Source: Orychophragmus violaceus (taxonomy: Eukaryota; Streptophyta; Magnoliopsida; Brassicales; Brassicaceae). Taken from it: a stretch of DNA of 64,000 nucleotides. The notes below the pieces were generated by a model. It worked only from the letters and a program-made list of their open reading frames with translations. It did not search any database and was not told the origin of the DNA. The stretch lies in contig CM058236.1 of assembly GCA_030180135.1 (NCBI GenBank), positions 59,361,728 to 59,425,727 on the forward strand. The letters run 5' to 3'. A program made the translations under genes and the position numbers. Every line of letters starts with the position of its first letter. Within the stretch, counting starts at the first letter, position 1. Below are positions 41,378 to 52,500 of this stretch, piece by piece.

Positions 41378-41872
41378 TGTAAGTTATGTAAGTAATTTGA
41401 AGAAGGTGGAGAAGTGAAATTGAAAATGGTTTCTTCCCAACTATTCCAATGGTGGCTAACTATTGAAATGGTGGCTTGCAACTATTGAAATGGTGGCTTG
41501 GCACAACTATTGAAATGGTGGCTAAGTGGTTGAAGTGGTTCACCTAACTCACCCCAAGGTTTCCTATAAATAGAGAGTGATTCTCATTGTTGAACATCAT
41601 CCCAAAACAAAGAAAAATAAGAGAGAAAGAAAGAAGAGAGAAAGAGAGAAAATATCTTTCTTTGTAAGAAAATTTGAGTATAATTTTCTTGAGTGTATTC
41701 GGGTTTTGGGTGTGAGTTGAGAGAGTTGTAATTTCCCGGTGATTAATATAAAGATCTGTAGCAGGTCCGGAGACGTAGGCACGATTGGCCGAACTCCGTT
41801 AACAAATTTGTGTGCATTTTCTTCGGTCCCTTATTTCTGGTTTTCGAGGAAATTCGAGTTTATTTCCTAACA
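41378..41872 (+). repeat. Copia-3 3' LTR
   Basis: 495 bp; one visible difference from the 5' LTR (CAAGGTTTCC against CAAGATTTCC). Followed by TSD TTAGA. Confidence 0.95.
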
Positions 41873-42058
41873 TTAGAGATATCCGTCAAACCTCTGAATG
41901 AAAATTTAGAAGGTGAAGTGAAGGGTTCAGAGCCATCAGATTTTGTTTGGACGTCGCAGAATGATGACAAGACGGTTTGTTACCAGCGCCGTATTGCCAT
42001 CCATTACCCAAGGAGGACGTATGGATCATACGGTATGGAAGGAGTCAAAGGTTCATGA
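41873..42058 (+). pseudogene. Unrecognised host exon-like fragment cut by Copia-3
   Basis: An open stretch after the insertion reads EISVKPLNENLEGEVKGSEP then FVWTSQNDDKTVCYQRRIAI, ending at a TGA (42056-42058). Joined across the TSD, it would start just after a CTCAG acceptor at 37156-37160. Composition looks protein-like, but I do not recognise a family. A second short open stretch follows at 42091-42190 (EPSLEKAVALYGGMAHTLLE). Together they may be exons of a host gene broken by Copia-3, or an old gene fragment. Confidence 0.35.
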
Positions 42059-42190
42059 TAGGAAATATAAGTGGATAGCTTAGACTTGGTTTGAGTGAGC
42101 CATCACTTGAGAAAGCTGTGGCATTGTATGGCGGCATGGCGCATACGTTGCTCGAAAATGAACAGACTCACCCAGAGGAACCTTTTGTCC

Positions 42191-43197
42191 CAAGTCTTTG
42201 TGTTTTGTTTCAAAGATTCCAACTTAAACAATTTTACTTTCTCTTTGAGCCACTGAAACATTCTCCTTATTCTTTACCGTTTCTTTCTTCACATCGCATT
42301 CTCCTTTTAATTAAAGCAAAGGTCACCATCATCATTATGTTTCTTTGCCAGCTTCTAACTCCCTTGCTCGTCTAGCCATTGCTTTGATTTCATGGATCTT
42401 ATTATCCAAGCTTATTGATTCACCCTCCTCCAAAACTCCCACGGTACCTTTGTCCAAAACTTCTTTTTCCTTCTCCTCAGCAATATCTCCTTCGCCAACT
42501 ATGTGCACTCAACCTCATTACTCTTCAAATACACAAGCACCGTCTTCAGCAATCAAAAGGCTTGATTGAAGTTTCTTCTGAATGAAGTTTAAGAGTTTTC
42601 TCTTTGAGCCACTGAAACATTCCACCAATCTAGGTACGATCCTTCTCCTTCTTCTTTATTGATCCATAGGGTTCTCTTTACTGCATTTTTTTTGCCAAAT
42701 CATTCACTTTTGCTCCAAAGACAATTGATAACTTGACATGAAGCTACCCCATAGAGATACATTAAATTATGTTCCTTCTTTAGTCGTGGCTTCACATAGT
42801 AGGAGCCTATTGTCGGTAAATCGTAGATCACTGAACTCATACAAGACATCACCCATCGTATCCAAACGAATGAATCATGCTCCAATATGGTTTGATCGGG
42901 TCAAATCGGGTTCTTAAACTTTTTTGTTTGTTTTCTTAAGTATATGCATGTATTATTCCGTTTAAGAATAAAAATATATGAAACATGATAACGTTTTTTT
43001 GGAAAAACTTAAACTAAACATAAACTTATCAAAAAAAATTCAGCCATATACATAATAAATATCAAATATATACTAAACTGATAATTAGTAACATATTAAA
43101 ATTCCTATAAGATTTTTTTTTAAACTTATGATTTTAATTAAAAAAACTTATGATTTTAATATCATCTTTTTTTTGACAACAAGATATAATAAAGAAT
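42191..43197. other. Intergenic sequence, nothing recognised
   Basis: Moderately AT-rich. Only short open frames without recognisable motifs. Confidence 0.5.
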
Positions 43198-43476
43198 CTA
43201 TCTATCTTTTATCCATGTCGGCGGCTCCGGTCCAACATGAAAACTAAACAACTGTCTGAGACGTGCACTCCGTGTGAGCCTATCTGTTGTCGAGTTTCTT
43301 GTACGCGGTATTTGCTTGAGTTTAAAAGGTGAGAAAAACCCCTTCCTTCGATCAAACTCATTCATATGAACTGGGAAAACTGACCATTCTTCTGGATCAG
43401 ACACAATCTTTACTAATTTCGAACAGTCTGTTGCAAATATGATGTTAGGTTGCTGTAAATTCTTCATACATTCCAT
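43198..43476 (-). pseudogene. RNase H-like fragment of a LINE-type ORF2
   Basis: A 92-aa frame contains IIFATDCSKLVKIVSDPEEW and IPRTRNSTTDRLTRSARLRQ, the C-terminal part of the RNase H-like domain at the end of plant LINE ORF2 proteins. It parallels IVFETDCKQLSCLI and FIPRSLNVRVDGLAKGAKA in the LINE at 56952-57248. The N-terminal half and the rest of ORF2 are missing. It is either a relic of an older LINE or a domesticated RNase H-like gene fragment. Confidence 0.65.
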
Positions 43477-44556
43477 AGCCTAAATTAGTACTTCGAATCC
43501 CGCATGAAGAAAGGACAAACTAATATTAAAAATAAATAATATATACTTTATAGCAAAAAACCACTATATCAAAACATAAGTTAAGTGTTAATTTTTGAAA
43601 CAATTAACTAAGAACCAAAAATTCTTATATAACTTATTTATTTATGATAAATATAAATATGTATATCATATTTATTTAACTAAATAATAAAAAATATGGT
43701 ACTCATTGCATCTTTTGAGACAATATGTCACAAACCGTAACTTACATCTCAAATAATTCAAATAATCAAAACAAAATAAATAGTCCAACAAATATGATAA
43801 TCGAAATAAAATTGTTAAAACACTGTTTAAAAACAAAATGCGAAAACGATAAAACAATGTGAAAATATTCGATCCAGCAAAGCGTTCATCTATTCGTCAA
43901 ACTCACCTATAAAAGTAAGAAAGAAGGATGATCTAATAGGATAATCACTTAGTAAAATATAAAATGGTAAACAAGCAAGTCCATTAATTCTGTTATATCA
44001 CTCCAAATATATATAGTCTAAACATAAATAATCATGATATCTAAAACATTCAAGCATAGCAAAAAAAAAATGGTCTTATGCGAATTAAGTTATCATCCAA
44101 AGTTCAAAAACTACAATAACTGTCCCAATTAAAAAATTATCATTATTTAGTAGGACCCATGGTCATAAGAGAGGAAATTAGTCGTGCTACTGCGAATAGA
44201 TTATACATAAATCTTACAAAAACTAAGGCAAAAATCTATGTACGATAGCCAAAAATTTCAACATCCTATTTTATACTCTACATCATCTTCTATTTTTTCT
44301 ACGTTATAATTCAACACTTATTTATTTTTTATTATTTATACTTGTTTTGTTTTAAAAAATTTCAAAATTCTACCCTACTAATTTTATTTTTCTTGTGTTT
44401 GTGTATTTTATAATTAATATTTTTATGAATTATCGATTAATATTAAATTAAATAACTAAAAATTAAATAATTTTATAAAAACATACATATTAATGGAAAA
44501 CCGAAAATGCGATATGATAAATTAATGAACACACAACATAATTGATAAAACACACA
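43477..44556. other. AT-rich intergenic sequence; ends in LINE target site
   Basis: No gene is recognised. The last 16 bases (44541-44556, ATTGATAAAACACACA) are the left copy of the LINE target duplication. Confidence 0.5.
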
Positions 44557-44857
44557 GGGTTTTGGGCGATCTAATGGCGATTCTCGAGAACCCTCTCTCC
44601 AACCACTGCAACGACCAGATCTGAACCTCCAGGCCTCAGGTAACGCGAGAGGGAGACTACCACACTCCTCTCGTCTTAGGAATCGTGTTAACATCTATAG
44701 AATCTCCTTTGAAGTTTTTGAATACTTACTTCCCCATCACGAAACTGCAATAGATACTATTCTTATCGGAAGTTTTGTACGGATCTGCGTTCCCCTTCAC
44801 TAGGGTGTATTTTTCTAGTGTGAATCTCGCTCTGTGCGACGAGGCTAAGCCTGACCG

Positions 44858-46017
44858 ATGGCTTCTAGCTCTGGAACCGGAAGCCGTTCCCGTGCTGAAG
44901 GACGCAATAACGGTAGACGGCAGCTACAAGAGAACGACGATGATGATATCGTGAAAATCCATGCCTTTGATTTCTCGGATCTAATCGAGAAATACAAACT
45001 GACTCTGATCGGACGTATGTTCCACAAGGACGGAAGAAGTGTTGATGCTCTCATCACACACATGCCGAAGAGGCGAATATGGGATGTGGAAGGCCGAGTT
45101 CGAGGATTTAATCTCGGGAATAACAAATTCCAATTCGACTTCGACACGGAAGAAGACCTTGAGAAAGTGCTACAACGAAGACCATGTCATTTCAACAAAT
45201 GGAGTTTCTCTCTTGAGAAATGGATCCCCTGTATTAGGGAAGATTATCCAAACACGATGTTGTTCTGGGTGATAGTTACTGGAATACCAATCCACTATAA
45301 AAAGGACGAAACATTCAGAGAGATCGGACGTGCTTTGGGAAGAGTGGATAAAGTAGACGTTGAAGGTAGTAGAATGAGAGTAGAAGTGAATGGAGATGCA
45401 CCTCTCAAATTTGAAAGAAGAGCAGAATTTGAGAATGGAGATATCATCAAGGTCTCCCTGCACTACGAAGATCTTCACAGATATTGTTTCACTTGTAAAC
45501 GAATCTCGCATGAAGAGGGTACCTGCCCGGAAATTTCTGATCAACAACGGGAAGAGAACCGTCTAGCTCGGCTGGAGAAAAAGAGGAAAGAAGAATTAGC
45601 TACAAAAGAAGCTTTTTCGATCCAACAGGACCGGAACCTGAAATCTCAACGCTCTTCGACCAACCGAGATCTTCATCAGTCTGACTCTCGCCGTACTAGC
45701 CCACGCAGAGATGATGAAAGGCTAAAAGATTTAAGAAGAACCATACAAGAGAAACGCAGTTTAAGAGGGAAAGATGTATGGAACCGGGTGGAAGGAAGAT
45801 ATCCGCGAAATCATCCCCGTAATCGGGAGTTGTATCACCCATACAGAAGAGACAACCGAAATCCCCGTAACACCAAGGCTTATGAGGACCAGTCATCATC
45901 TCTCTGGAGGCCGAAGAGCCCTACTGTTAGAAGGGATGAGGGAAGGAATGCAAAGAGCAAGGAGGTCCAGGAAGGAAACTCTTTAAATGAGTCTACTCGG
46001 AGGAATGAATTCAAGTT
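44858..46017 (+). pseudogene. LINE ORF1 protein (DUF4283 and zinc knuckle), 3' end lost
   Basis: ORF1 of plant L1 elements binds RNA. ATG at 44858 (MASSSGTGSRSRAEGRNNGR). DUF4283-like domain about residues 35-180 (HMPKRRIWDVEGRVRGFNLG, LFWVIVTGIPIHYKKDETFR). The zinc knuckle is CFTCKRISHEEGTCP near 210. A long Arg/Lys/Glu-rich tail follows. The frame runs on to 46132, but after about 46017 the sequence is endonuclease-coding in another frame, so the natural ORF1 end was deleted. The body itself has no stops. Confidence 0.8.
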
Positions 46018-46746
46018 AATTTTGGTTATAATAAATTGTTCACCGTGGAACCATCTGGTCGAAGCGGTGGACTCGCTTTATTTTACATGGATGATTTTGA
46101 CGTTACGATTCTATTCTCAAACGATTGCATGATAGATATTGAAGCAAACATAGAAGGGCACAAGGTTTTTATTACCTTTGTGTATGGAGATCCGGTTGTC
46201 AATTGCCGAGATTTTGTATGGGAACGCCTATCCAGGATTGGAACTACTCGGAAGGGTGCATGGATGATGTTAGGTGACTTTAATGAAATCACAAGTAACA
46301 ATGAGAAAAAGGGAGGCAGGAAAAGACCGGAAGCATCCTTTATACCCTTCAAAACTATGCTATCAAACTGTGGCATGATTGAGTTTCCCCACAAGGGAAA
46401 TTCCTTCTCTTGGGCAGGTAGACGAAGAAATGGAAAGATTCAATGTCGTTTAGACCGAGCAGTAGGCAATGAAGATTGGCACAACCTCTTTTCCCACACA
46501 ATTGTGGAGTATCTATTAAGATGGGGATCTGATCACAGACCTATCTTAGTACCTTTTAAATCCTCGGAAGTTAAAAGGAGAAAAGGATTTAAATTTGACA
46601 GAAGGTGGCTTTCAAAAGAGGGTTTCTCGGACACCATTAAAGAAGGATGGAATGATGGCTGCGAACTCGATCAATCGAGCTTGTCAGAGAAAATTAAGAG
46701 ATGCCGAAGGGCTATCTCACATTGGAAGAGAAGCAACCCAACAAAC
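46018..46746 (+). pseudogene. LINE ORF2 endonuclease, N-terminus deleted
   Basis: APE-type endonuclease that nicks target DNA. It begins abruptly at NKLFTVEPSGRSGGLALFY, so roughly the first 80 residues (the usual WNCRG and catalytic Glu region) are missing. Retained motifs are GDFNEITSNNEKKGG, CRLDRAVGNEDW and GSDHRPILV. It runs into Copia-4 after KRSNPTN and resumes in frame at 54023 (NQKIIAELKEKL). Confidence 0.85.
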
Positions 46747-47422
46747 TGTTGGAATTGTGTCCAGTAATCTCAGTACTGTCTCTAGAAAGTAAGAGTATGT
46801 CAATGATCAGACATAAGTCATATAATACTGGGGGTCATGATGGCTTGCTAGAGTCCGCTCATGATCTATAAGTCTTGGACTTATTGCCTTTATTATATGA
46901 TCCCATATGGGTCACACGCCTAAGCTAACAGGAAAATGTGTAGGAACGGTTTAGCAGAAGTACGGTAAAAGTGCTAGGCATTTACTGTACTTAGAGAGAA
47001 TAAATGGGTTTAGTCACTGTGTGTCGATCGATGCACAAGGTGTGTCGATCGGCACAGTGCGAGAACGCCGTCGAGTTAATTGGTTTTTGGGCCAAAGGCC
47101 CAAACGGAACTGAACAAGTTTTATAAATAAAACTTGAGACGAGTTCAGGAAATTAACCCTAGCCAGCTGCGAGCCTCCTCTCTCTCTGCGCCGATTCCCG
47201 TATGGTCTAGCAGCCTCTCTTCCTGCTTGGTGTGCGTGTGTGAACCTCTGGAGGAGTTATCACTTGGTGGCTCTCTGATCTCTGACCTGTTCTCCCTTTC
47301 CGCTGCATAAACAGGTAAAAGGTGAGATCAACAATTGTTTCTAATCAAGAGAACCTAGATCCGCATGTTTAGGATAATCTGAATCAGAGAATTGAATCAG
47401 GATTCATCTAAACATTCCTTCA
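46747..47422 (+). repeat. Copia-4 5' LTR
   Basis: TGTTGGAATTG...CATTCCTTCA, 676 bp. A palindrome pair lies at about 47019-47056, again with cores 21 bp apart. Confidence 0.95.
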
Positions 47423-47423
47423 G

Positions 47424-47435
47424 TGGTATCAGAGC
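47424..47435 (+). promoter_or_regulatory. Copia-4 primer-binding site
   Basis: TGGTATCAGAGC, one base after the LTR. Confidence 0.95.
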
Positions 47436-47630
47436 TATTGGTTCTGGTTTTTCTTGTTTAGATTCAAGTTTAGGATTGTTTTCTTGTTTAAGAAGTGTTT
47501 TGAATCAACTACTGATAAGAGAAATCACTTAAGCAACAAGGAATTGAAACCTAAACACACTTGAAATCGCAAATCCAAGCTATATTGATTTGGAATGCGA
47601 TTTTCATAAAGAAGTATCGGCTGTGATCGC

Positions 47631-47865
47631 ATGGATCGATCGATACGATCGCATGGATCGGTCGATACAACCGCGAGAGATCGACTGCAATCGCATGGAT
47701 CGATCGAACGATCGCATGGATTTCACATATCTCGGCCAAGCCTGCTCAACGCGTGAACGCATCGATCGATGCTGAGAGCATCGACCGATGCGATTGATGA
47801 ATCGATCGATGCGGTTGATGAATCGATCGATGCGGTTGGTTCATCGATCGATACGGTTGGGTTTA
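47631..47865 (+). repeat. Copia-4 leader palindrome cluster
   Basis: About ten TCGATCGA or TCGRYCGA-type cores in arms such as GCATCGATCGATGC and GCATGGATCGATCGATAC. It is the positional counterpart of the Copia-1/2 arrays, but the arms are CGCAT/ATGCG instead of TGTGTC/GACACA. Confidence 0.8.
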
Positions 47866-48985
47866 AGGCTCGGTTTAAAATTGTTTATTAAAAATTATAA
47901 TCGTCGCGGTTCAATAAACAGAATTAATAATTTTATTAAGTTCTGGTTAAACCGGGATAAGAAATCCAATGTCGAAATAATTATTGGATTTAGTGCCTAA
48001 ACCAGGATTTTCTAATTTGATTTGGTTGGACCAAATAAATTGAGAAAATCCGGTTTAGTAAATAACCGGTTGACAATTGTGGTCATCGTAGTAATTAAAA
48101 TTTGGTTAGACCAATTTTAATGAACCAGACCGGTTATGTCATTTAATTGGACAATTGGGTCATGTCTTGGACATGGACCAATTCTTGGGCCTCGGGCCAA
48201 GAAGTTAAAACAATTGGGCCAATTATTTGAGTATTTCTTCAGATTAATTTAAAATTTATTTTATAAAGATATATAAATCAATTTTAAATTAAAGTTTCGA
48301 AATTTTGAAATTAGAAAGTTTCTTAAAATAGAAGTTTCTGAATTTGCATTTTTGGATTTTAAGAAATTTCTAAAGTTAGAAAAATTTCCGATTTTAGAAA
48401 GTTTCCAAAAATAGTAGGTTTCCAAAATAGAAAGTTTCCCGAAATAGTAATCTTCTATTTTGGGAATGAAATTTTAATAAACCTACGAACCTCAAATAAT
48501 ATCAAGCGTTGGATGTCTTGTCCAGTCTATGTCAGCTGTCGAAGCCCATTCAATTGTATTCATGGCCTTACAGTGTGAGGGTGTCTATTTTTGCGTGGAT
48601 AAGACGGTTTGTGATTCATAAATGTCATTGGGAGTCCCAGACATTAATGATTACATGACTGTATAGTCTGGTTTTCTTGACTAGGCCATCGGGAGTCCCG
48701 GGCCTTGAGACATCAGAGTGAATTGGGCCTCGGGCCCAGATTCACAACCAAGAGTTATATCACGGATATAATTAGCCGATATAGGGCTTACCGATATAAG
48801 CTAAGGTTGGGTGACGGCCAGTGGCCCACTTTAATCTTAGTTATATGTGGATCTTGGAATCATTATATTCTATTGAGGGTAACTGATGTTATTGAATATA
48901 ATGCGTGATTAATCATATTAAGTATAATACAAGATTAATCATATTGAACATATTAACTAAAATCCTTTTATCTTAATTTTCAGTT
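47866..48985 (+). other. Copia-4 leader, gag-proximal part
   Basis: Non-coding. From about 48490 it matches the region upstream of gag in Copia-5 (from about 61229). Confidence 0.6.
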
Positions 48986-50005
48986 ATGACTAGCACAAAC
49001 AATCAAAACACTTTCTCGATCCGGTTTGTCCTTAAGATGGACAAGCTGAACGGATCAAATTTCTTGACTTGGTCGCGGAACCTGAGGCTAGTTCTCAGAC
49101 AGGAGAGAAAGGACTATGTCCTTGAGAGAGCTCTCCCCGTGAGGATCGGGTCCAATGCTTCTCATGCAGTATATGATGCTTGGAATAAGCATTATAATGA
49201 TGCGGTAGATGTGCGTGGTCTGATGTTGGCTACCATGGACTCAGATTTGCGGAAGCAATATGAGAACATGGAGTCGCCAATAGAGATGATCAGCAGCCTG
49301 AAATTGAAATTTCAGGAGCAGGTAAGAGTGGAGAGATACCAGTTGGTTAAGTCTCTCACTAGCTGCAAGCTACCAAATGATCATCCAGTCAGTCCTCATG
49401 TCAGTAAAATAATGGGTTACATTGATAACCTGAGGAAACTGGATTATCCAGTTAGCCAAGAATTGGCAACTGAGATCATTCTGCAGTCACTGCCGTCAAG
49501 CTATGATAAGTTCAGAAGGAACTATATCAAGAAAGGCTTAACGAAGACGCTGACTGAACTGCATGATATGCTCAAGACAGTTGAGCCAAACGTGAAGAGT
49601 ACCCTGTACAATCTCATGAATGAGAAGGGTAGGTTTACTAAACCTAATGCTGACAAGGGTGAAGACAAAGTTGTCCAGATTTTGAATCATGGCAAGCGTG
49701 TGTCTTCTGAGCCCGAGTCAGATACCTCTTACGTTGGTAAGTGCTGCTACTGTAAGGAGACAGGGCATTGGAAGAGAAATTGCATTAAATTCATGGAAGA
49801 TGATGAGGAGTTGAAGTTGATGTATGAGACTACTTCCTCAGGTATTCATGTTATTACTTCAAGTTCTACCTTAAAGGTATTGGATACTGGTTGTGGCACT
49901 GATATTTGTGATAATATGCAGAGCCTAAGCAACAGTAGAACGTTGAAGGAAGGGCAAGTGAAACTACATGTCTGGAAGGAGCTTGGGATGCTGCCTCAGC
50001 CGTAG
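48986..50005 (+). CDS. Copia-4 Gag (339 aa, includes start of protease)
   Basis: Open from ATG (MTSTNNQNTFSIRFVLKMDK). The Gag domain has NGSNFLTWSRNLRLVLRQER, followed by LVKSLTSCKLPNDHPVSPHV and zinc knuckle CCYCKETGHWKRNC near residue 253. The frame continues into protease (VLDTGCGTDIC near 300), then shifts at LHVWKELGMLPQP and stops. The equivalent site in Copia-1 reads LRVGNGAKVAALAVG. Gag and nucleocapsid are complete; the protease is not. Copia-5 has the same arrangement. Confidence 0.85.
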   Translation: MTSTNNQNTFSIRFVLKMDKLNGSNFLTWSRNLRLVLRQERKDYVLERALPVRIGSNASHAVYDAWNKHYNDAVDVRGLMLATMDSDLRKQYENMESPIEMISSLKLKFQEQVRVERYQLVKSLTSCKLPNDHPVSPHVSKIMGYIDNLRKLDYPVSQELATEIILQSLPSSYDKFRRNYIKKGLTKTLTELHDMLKTVEPNVKSTLYNLMNEKGRFTKPNADKGEDKVVQILNHGKRVSSEPESDTSYVGKCCYCKETGHWKRNCIKFMEDDEELKLMYETTSSGIHVITSSSTLKVLDTGCGTDICDNMQSLSNSRTLKEGQVKLHVWKELGMLPQP

Positions 50006-52500
50006 GGTTTTTCACTTATAGATCCCTTTGAGGCTTGGTTTTGTATTAAGTAATTGCTACAATGTACCTGCTTTAAGCAGAGTTGTCTTTCATTTTCTTG
50101 TAAGAATTTGAATGTTTTTCATTTTGATAAAAGACAAGTTTTGTTCTTTTGATCTTAATGAAATATTAATTGTAGCACCCTATTCATGGAATGGGTTTTA
50201 TATCTTAAACCAAAGAGTGCCTAAATGTAACATAAGTACCGAATTGGTTTAAATCTGATGAATTAAACCTGATTTTTCTTGGCATAAAGTCTTGGTCACA
50301 TAGAGTAAGTCGGATTCAGAAATCCCATAGTCATGGACTGTTGGGCTCATTTGATAAAATATCTTATGAGACTTGAATTCTGTTTACTAGACCAAAAGGT
50401 AAAGGGCCTATCTTAGCCGAGCTAGAGAAAGGCCCAAAGGCTTATTGGACCTGGAACATACTCATGTATGTGGCCCAATGAGCAGTAATGCCAGAGAAAA
50501 TCTCCTGTACTTCATTGTCTCTACTGATTACTTCAGTGAGTGTGACTGTGTTCATTTGATGAGACACAAGTCGGAATTCTTTGACATGGTCGAAAGAGTT
50601 CCAGAGTGAAGTATAGGATCTGAATGACAAAAGTATTAAGACTCTGGATTAAATCACGAGTGAGAATACTTAAGTCATTGATTGTGTGATCATCTAAATG
50701 AGTGTGAAATCGTTTCACAGCTCATTTCTCCTGAAAACCTGAAGGTTTTTCTGTGAGAAAGAATCAGATCTTATTAGAAATGATTAAAGATGATTCACAC
50801 GAATCTTCCATGATATTATTTAAGAATAACGCTCTAGAAATATCTAAGTTTACGCTGAAAAGGTTCCACCAATATCAGTTGAAAGACACCACGTAAATGT
50901 GGATTGGAATCGATCCAAATTCGTCTTTACTGAATATTTGTAGTTGAGCTACTTCGCTGGTTGTCCTAGGGAAACTAAGGCTTGTTACTTTTACGTCCAT
51001 TCTGTTTTCTAAGAAGGGAAGTTACTTTCCAAGAAGAACAGTGGGAGTAAAAGTATAACTCGAAGAAATTCGAGACATACAGGAGGCTGCTCAACCTGTT
51101 GAGGGAGAGCAACGGATGGATTTACAGATTTCTGTAGAATCTACACCTGTGGAGCCTGAAGTTCGCAGATATGAATGAATCAGGTACTAATCCGAGAGTG
51201 ATTTCTTGTCATTAGTTGAACCTGATAATCATTGAAATCTGCACCTGTGGAGCCTGAAGTTCGCAGATATGAATGAATCAGTTACTAATCCGAGAGTGAT
51301 TTCTCGTCATTAGTTGAACCTGATAATCATTGAAAGTTCGCATGATCTGATGATCATTGAAAGCGACGAATCTGCGAAATTCAAAGAAGCGAAAGTGAGC
51401 CCGGACTCCAAAAAATTACATTTTATGTAAGTTAGCTTCATCGATCCATTCATGGATGGAAGCAAACATATCGGAGTTGGAATTTTCGTTCTGTTGAAGT
51501 AGTCAAGGTTTTGACTTGAACAGGAACGAAGCGGAACTGTGTGTTTACTAATAGATTAGTGGGAGCGATATTGCATTTCTCATATTGTATGTCGATGACA
51601 TACTGATTCTCGAAAATGACGTCCCAATGCTGCAGTCAGTAAAGGACTGGCTTGGGAGTTGGTTCTAATGATTGACATGAGTAAAGCCACGTATGTTCTT
51701 GGATTTTGGATCTAAAGATAGAGATCCGAAAGAGCTGGTAAGACAAAGTCAGGATTCTTATCCCGACAAAGTCCTACAGGTTTTCAGCATTCCAAGAAGG
51801 GTTTTATGCAAATGTCACATGGCATTACGTTAAGCAAGACACAGTGTCCTACGATAACTGCTGAGCTTAAATGCATGGATAAGATTCCATATGCGTCGGC
51901 AATTGGATCTATCATGTATGCCATGAAACGTACTTGTTTGATGTTGCTTTAATGTTAAGCAAGACAAGTAAAGACCAGTCAAATCCAGCAAAGAATCACT
52001 GGATTGCCGTAAAGAATATCCTAAAGTATTTGAGGAATACTAAGGATAAATTCTTGAGTTACGGAGAAAGTGAGGTGCTACGAGTCGGTAGAGTCTGAAA
52101 GGCAAGTTTCCAATAGACAAAGATGATTTCCGATCACAGTCCGGTTATATCTTGTGTCTATCTGGCGGTGCAAGGCACTGTTGCTGACTCCATGACTTAA
52201 GCTGAACATTTCGCAGCTTGGGAAGTGGCGAAAGAGGTTGTTTGGAAAGAAGAGTTCGTCACTGAACTTGATGTGATTTCCAGCATAGATGAGACTAGCT
52301 GCACATCAGAGGTCCAAACACCTTGAGGATAGGTATAACCTATTCCGTGAGATAAATGACAGAGATGTTAAGTAGATCAGCAAGTTTCAACGAATGAGAA
52401 CGTTGCTAATCTATTAACGAAGCCACTCCTTAGGCCTAAGCACGAGTCGCGGACTGTTGCTGTAGGATAAGTGAAATTAAGATGTAGTCTTAATTTCAGT
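50006..52500 (+). pseudogene. Copia-4 pol remnant
   Basis: Scattered but colinear matches to Copia-1 pol in changing frames. Integrase traces lie near 50450-50560 (CGPMSSNAREN-like, DYFSECDCVHLMRHKSE). An RT active-site trace, YVDDILIL, is near 51586, and RNase H and C-terminal traces reach the end of pol near 52490. Many indels and stops; no protein possible. A tandem duplication lies at 51133-51339. Confidence 0.85.
51133..51339 (+). repeat. Tandem duplication of about 103 bp in Copia-4 pol remnant
   Basis: Two near-identical copies, each containing CACCTGTGGAGCCTGAAGTT and GAACCTGATAATCATTGAAA. Copia-5 ends within the first unit, so its state cannot be told. Confidence 0.8.

Larger units (their letters stand above)
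37170..41872 (+). mobile_element. Copia-3: young Ty1/copia element lacking the RT core
   Basis: 4703 bp with 495 bp LTRs differing at one visible position, a perfect TSD TTAGA (37165-37169 and 41873-41877), initiator-Met primer site and polypurine tract. The single ORF is open, but about 165 codons of reverse transcriptase are missing. It belongs to a different copia family from Copia-1/2/4/5: Gag and LTR sequences are unrelated at this level. Confidence 0.95.
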
